Shown in pieces: positions 60,862-64,000 of a DNA stretch of 64,000 bases. How positions within the stretch are numbered: position 1 is the first letter of the stretch; the number at the start of each line of letters is the position of its first letter. Under the pieces are notes generated by a model. The model was not told the origin of the DNA. It ran no database searches and saw nothing but the letters and a program-made list of their open reading frames with translations. This DNA comes from Nymphaea colorata (lineage: Eukaryota; Streptophyta; Magnoliopsida; Nymphaeales; Nymphaeaceae), in the NCBI RefSeq assembly GCF_008831285.2, contig NC_045140.1, forward strand, positions 23,888,131 to 23,952,130, read 5' to 3'. The translations under genes were made by a program, and so were the position numbers.

Positions 60862-62676
60862 TTATCCTGATGTCCGCACCTTGTTCACATACTCTTCTTT
60901 GGCAACACGAACTAATAAAAGTGCAGCAATAAATGTTGCAAGAATAAGCATCAAGAAGACACCGTTCCATCCTCTTGATGAAATGTATCCTGTCAACAGC
61001 GGTCCCAAAGCTGCTCCAACGGAGCCAGTACCATCAATGATGGCTGTAACTGTGGCCAAAGCCCGTGAACTGCCTGTTGTGCCACTGTCAGTGCCCAGAT
61101 CAGCTGCCACAGCTGTAGTGATCAAAGAATAAGGGCCATTAACAAATAGACCCGAAAGAAACATCAGGGCAATATTTGCGGACATGGAGAAGCTTCCATA
61201 GATGCGATACAGGATAAGTGTAGGGATCGATAAACAAAAAAATATGATCGACGTAACAGCACGAGCTTCAAGCTTGTCTGATATGTATCCAGCCAAAATT
61301 CCACCAAGAACACCTCCAACATCGAACAATGTAGAAAGTAAGCCAGAAGTCTTGTGAGATAAAAATGAACCGGCAACAGCTACAGATTCAGAAAAGGAAA
61401 TGCATGATCAATTTAAAAACTTTGGGAACCAAGAAACTACATCCAAGCGACAAACAAATTAAAACAAGCACAAGCGATATGATTCGAAAAGCATACCTGT
61501 ATGCCTAACATAGAAAGGTAACCAATACAAAAAAGTATATGCAACAAGCTTAGAGAAGAACAGGCAGAAGGCGTAAGGAGCTACACCAGGTATCCTCCAA
61601 GCATCAATAAAGCTAATCGCTTTTGGTTCAGGCAACTCGGATGAACGAAGCAGTTCCCTTTCTTCGTCCTTTCTTCGGTCTACTTTCTCCGAATTCTCAC
61701 TCGCAGGTATCCCATTCGATCCAGGCAACTCAGGTGAGAGAAGCATGGATTTGCCTTCGCCCTCCTTCCCTTCATCTTCCGCCTTCTTTGAGATCTCGTT
61801 CACAGCCATCTCATTCTCTAGATTCGACCCAATAACTACAACCACCCCTTCATCATTACAATCCATTACATTGGCTTGCTCGAGATGAACATAAGTGTTC
61901 AACTGCAATTCCTGGGAAGGCGATCCCAAACCTGCATCTTCAGGTTTCACCACTAGAAAATGATAAACTATGACGCCCATCAAAGCAATTGCAATTCCGG
62001 GCAACGCAAAGGACCATCCCCAACCATACTCCAAAGCCCAAGATGCGATCAATGAACCACAAATATTTCCAACTGAAGTGTGCGAATTCCACACCCCCAT
62101 GATCAATCCTCTTTTTGATTTGCCGAACCAATTCCCCACGATAGCGACGACGGAAGGCCATCCGGTAGATTGGAAAACACCGGCAATCATTTGAACGACT
62201 AGGAAATAAGTAAAGGAATGAATATTCCACCAGTAGCCCATGCCAAATAATATCGTGAAAAGCCCGCTGCCCACCATTCCGAACGCCAGGAAAGCTCGAA
62301 GGTCGATCCGGTCGCCGACATGGCCCGCGAAATACATCCCCAATGAATAAACGGCCAGGAAGGCGACATCAAGCTCTCCCAATCGATGCGTTCCATGAAC
62401 GCCATTGAACGGAGCCCACCCACCACCATCGGCGGAAGTAGAATTCTCGCGAATCGAGTCCGGGACTCCTCCGAATTCAGGAATCTCGACGCCGTCTGCT
62501 GCAACCCTCGGTCCTATAACGCTTTTCACGATACTCGGCGGCTTTCTCGACGCATGGAAGCAAGCGTAGGCCAAGAACGTGATGACTAGAACGGAGACCT
62601 GAAAGAAGGTGACGCTTCGAATATGCAATTTCGAATTTAGCCGGTGAAGGCCCGGCGGCAATCGTCTGACCTCCAT
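60862..62676 (-). CDS. Putative glycerol-3-phosphate transporter (SLC37-like, major facilitator superfamily)
   Basis: Members of this family exchange glycerol-3-phosphate or sugar phosphates for phosphate across membranes; plants have a small set called G3P permeases. The model is complement(join(60862..61379,61497..62676)), 565 residues, a usual length. ATG 62676-62674 gives [15 protein letters not shown]1 and the family motif [20 protein letters not shown] follow. The N-terminal six helices include [14 protein letters not shown] and the [22 protein letters not shown] loop. An acidic loop at about 245-355 contains two similar LL-(S/R)-(P/S)-ELP-type segments. The block [27 protein letters not shown] begins the second half. 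Intron 61380-61496 (GTATGC...CTGTAG, phase 1) falls after Y-V-R-H-T. Exon 2 has [30 protein letters not shown] and ends VRTSG. No frame break. A CT-rich leader with a GA/CT run at about 62900-62922 lies upstream. Confidence 0.93.
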
Positions 62677-64000
62677 CTTCTGCTCGTTAGCCCGACCACC
62701 AACATCTTCTAAGGAGAGAAACCTAAAACCCTGGCCCTGAACAATTTTTCTAACGAAGAATCACTCGAGTACCAGAAACTCCCCACATCAAAGGACACGA
62801 GAGATTGGAAGGATGCAAGAGACCGGGAGGAGACAGCGATCGTTGCGTCCCTTTTGAGTAATCGCTAGCTCCCGGTAGAATTGCGGAATAAGCAACCACG
62901 CCACAGAGAGAGAGAGAGAGAGATAATCTTCGTGAGAACAGAGATCTGATTTCGCGCTTCCGACATTGCGCGAGTTTGTATTCCGCAGAAGACTTCCCGG
63001 TCGTTGCGGGCAAGGCATCACGGTGACACAAGTACGGACTCGACGTAAATTTCATTTATTCTGGGAAAGAAAAATTGCATCACAACGCATCACAATTGAG
63101 GCATCTCATTCAGGTTAACTGTGGTTTTATTATGTTTCCTAATACAAAATCTTATTGGCCATCTTCAAATTTCATCTACTTCTTCTTCTTATTCTTCCTC
63201 TTCTGTTAACAGATCGGTTAAAAAAAAAAGTAAAATCTCATTAGGAATTTGCTTTTGAATTTGACATGAAATTTTGCACTTGGACCTGAATTCATGTGAA
63301 ATATATGCGTGAAATTCACATGTTTTACAGATAATTACGAGATATTAAGCTAGTGGAGTCGACTTGAAAAAAACCGGTTTCTTTAATATATGTTGGCAAA
63401 ATCAGGTCTGGTCAATTTATTTGACATAGTATTTTCTTCTCGGAATAAACATCGAGGTTATGTTTAATTTCCCACCAAATTGGAAACTTTAAACAGTATG
63501 GCATTTGAGTCTAGAGAAATGAGATTAACCTTTAATAAAAAAAAAATACAGCTTTGTGATCAGTTGTCTTAAGCATCGGTGAATATCTTTCTTCAAATTT
63601 TGTTGACAGTGTTAATAGATAAGTCTGTATGTCAGAAAAATGAAAATTAAAAAAATAAAATAGCACAACAAATTGTAAGAATTTAGTTGTTTCTACTCAC
63701 TTGCTACCAACCTATTCATCAAAACTATAACTATTTAATAATATGTCAACTTGAATTCTTCTAGAATAAGTACATTAAAATGTTTTATTAGTATACTTCG
63801 TTATTTTTTTTGTCATAAATAAAATTTTGAATCAGATTCATGTGGTAAAATTCTTCTTTTAAATCTTCACAGAACCCTGATTGATGAGTCTTCTACGGTG
63901 CTTTTCATTGCTCTAATTTGCACAGATCCGTGTGTCCGGAGTGAAGTGACAATCAAAGCTAGTTCGTACTGACCCGATATTTCAGGGCTTCCTCTGCCTG
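62677..64000. other. Leader and promoter of the transporter gene, then AT-rich intergenic DNA
   Basis: Read leftward, the leader of the transporter gene probably starts between about 63050 and 62750 and contains a (CT)n run (plus strand GA, 62905-62922). Beyond 63060 the DNA is AT-rich with a (CTT)n-like stretch near 63178-63200, and I see no gene. Confidence 0.45.

Noticed and set aside
1-64000. CRISPR arrays, operons, bacterial-type sites or an anti-phage system
   Set aside because: The window is plant nuclear DNA; its repeats are microsatellites, tandem duplications and transposons, with no spaced identical short repeats.

Overview
This window is nuclear DNA from a flowering plant. It is AT-rich and gene-poor, with GT-AG introns, Ty1/copia elements with a Met-tRNA primer site, terminal-inverted-repeat elements, many (AT)n, (GA)n and (CT)n microsatellites, and plant gene families (DUF247, PP2C, an RGF/GLV-type peptide precursor, an SLC37-type glycerol-3-phosphate transporter, a BAG6-like ubiquitin-domain protein). 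I cannot name the species.

Layout: 0.9-1.4 kb and 4.2-4.5 kb hold two small two-exon paralogues on the + strand. Each has a Gly/Pro- or Pro-rich N-terminus and, split by a phase-2 intron at the same place, a Cys-Cys-Cys-Trp membrane-like tail. 8.2-10.1 kb holds a scrambled copia remnant on the - strand. 15.4-17.1 kb (-) is a DUF247 gene broken by one missing base in a C run. 20.2-20.7 kb is a terminal-inverted-repeat element built of GAGCTCGA-type repeats. 22.2-22.8 kb (+) is a secreted peptide precursor whose last 13 residues match the RGF/GLV/CLEL hormone signature.

27.1-45.3 kb (+) is one large gene with 15 coding exons, encoding a BAG6/Scythe-like protein with an N-terminal ubiquitin-like domain. 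It is stretched by two retroelement insertions. Intron 3 carries a TG...CA LTR-like insertion of about 3 kb with a 5-bp target duplication, and a 1248-bp tandem duplication covering its left edge with one visible difference between copies. Intron 12 carries a decayed but structurally complete 5.3-kb copia element.

53.4-56.2 kb (+) is a PP2C phosphatase gene with a one-base frame break in a G run. 60.9-62.7 kb (-) is the two-exon glycerol-3-phosphate transporter-like gene, convergent with the PP2C gene. The remaining DNA is repeat-rich intergenic sequence.

The genes do not form a pathway or operon. The main themes are a tandem pair of a small Cys-module family, a peptide hormone precursor, and retroelement growth of introns. 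The single-base frame breaks in G/C homopolymers in two otherwise intact genes may be assembly errors. I saw no clearly new multi-gene system; the strongest leads are the paralogous Cys-module pair, the peptide gene and the layered history of intron 3.
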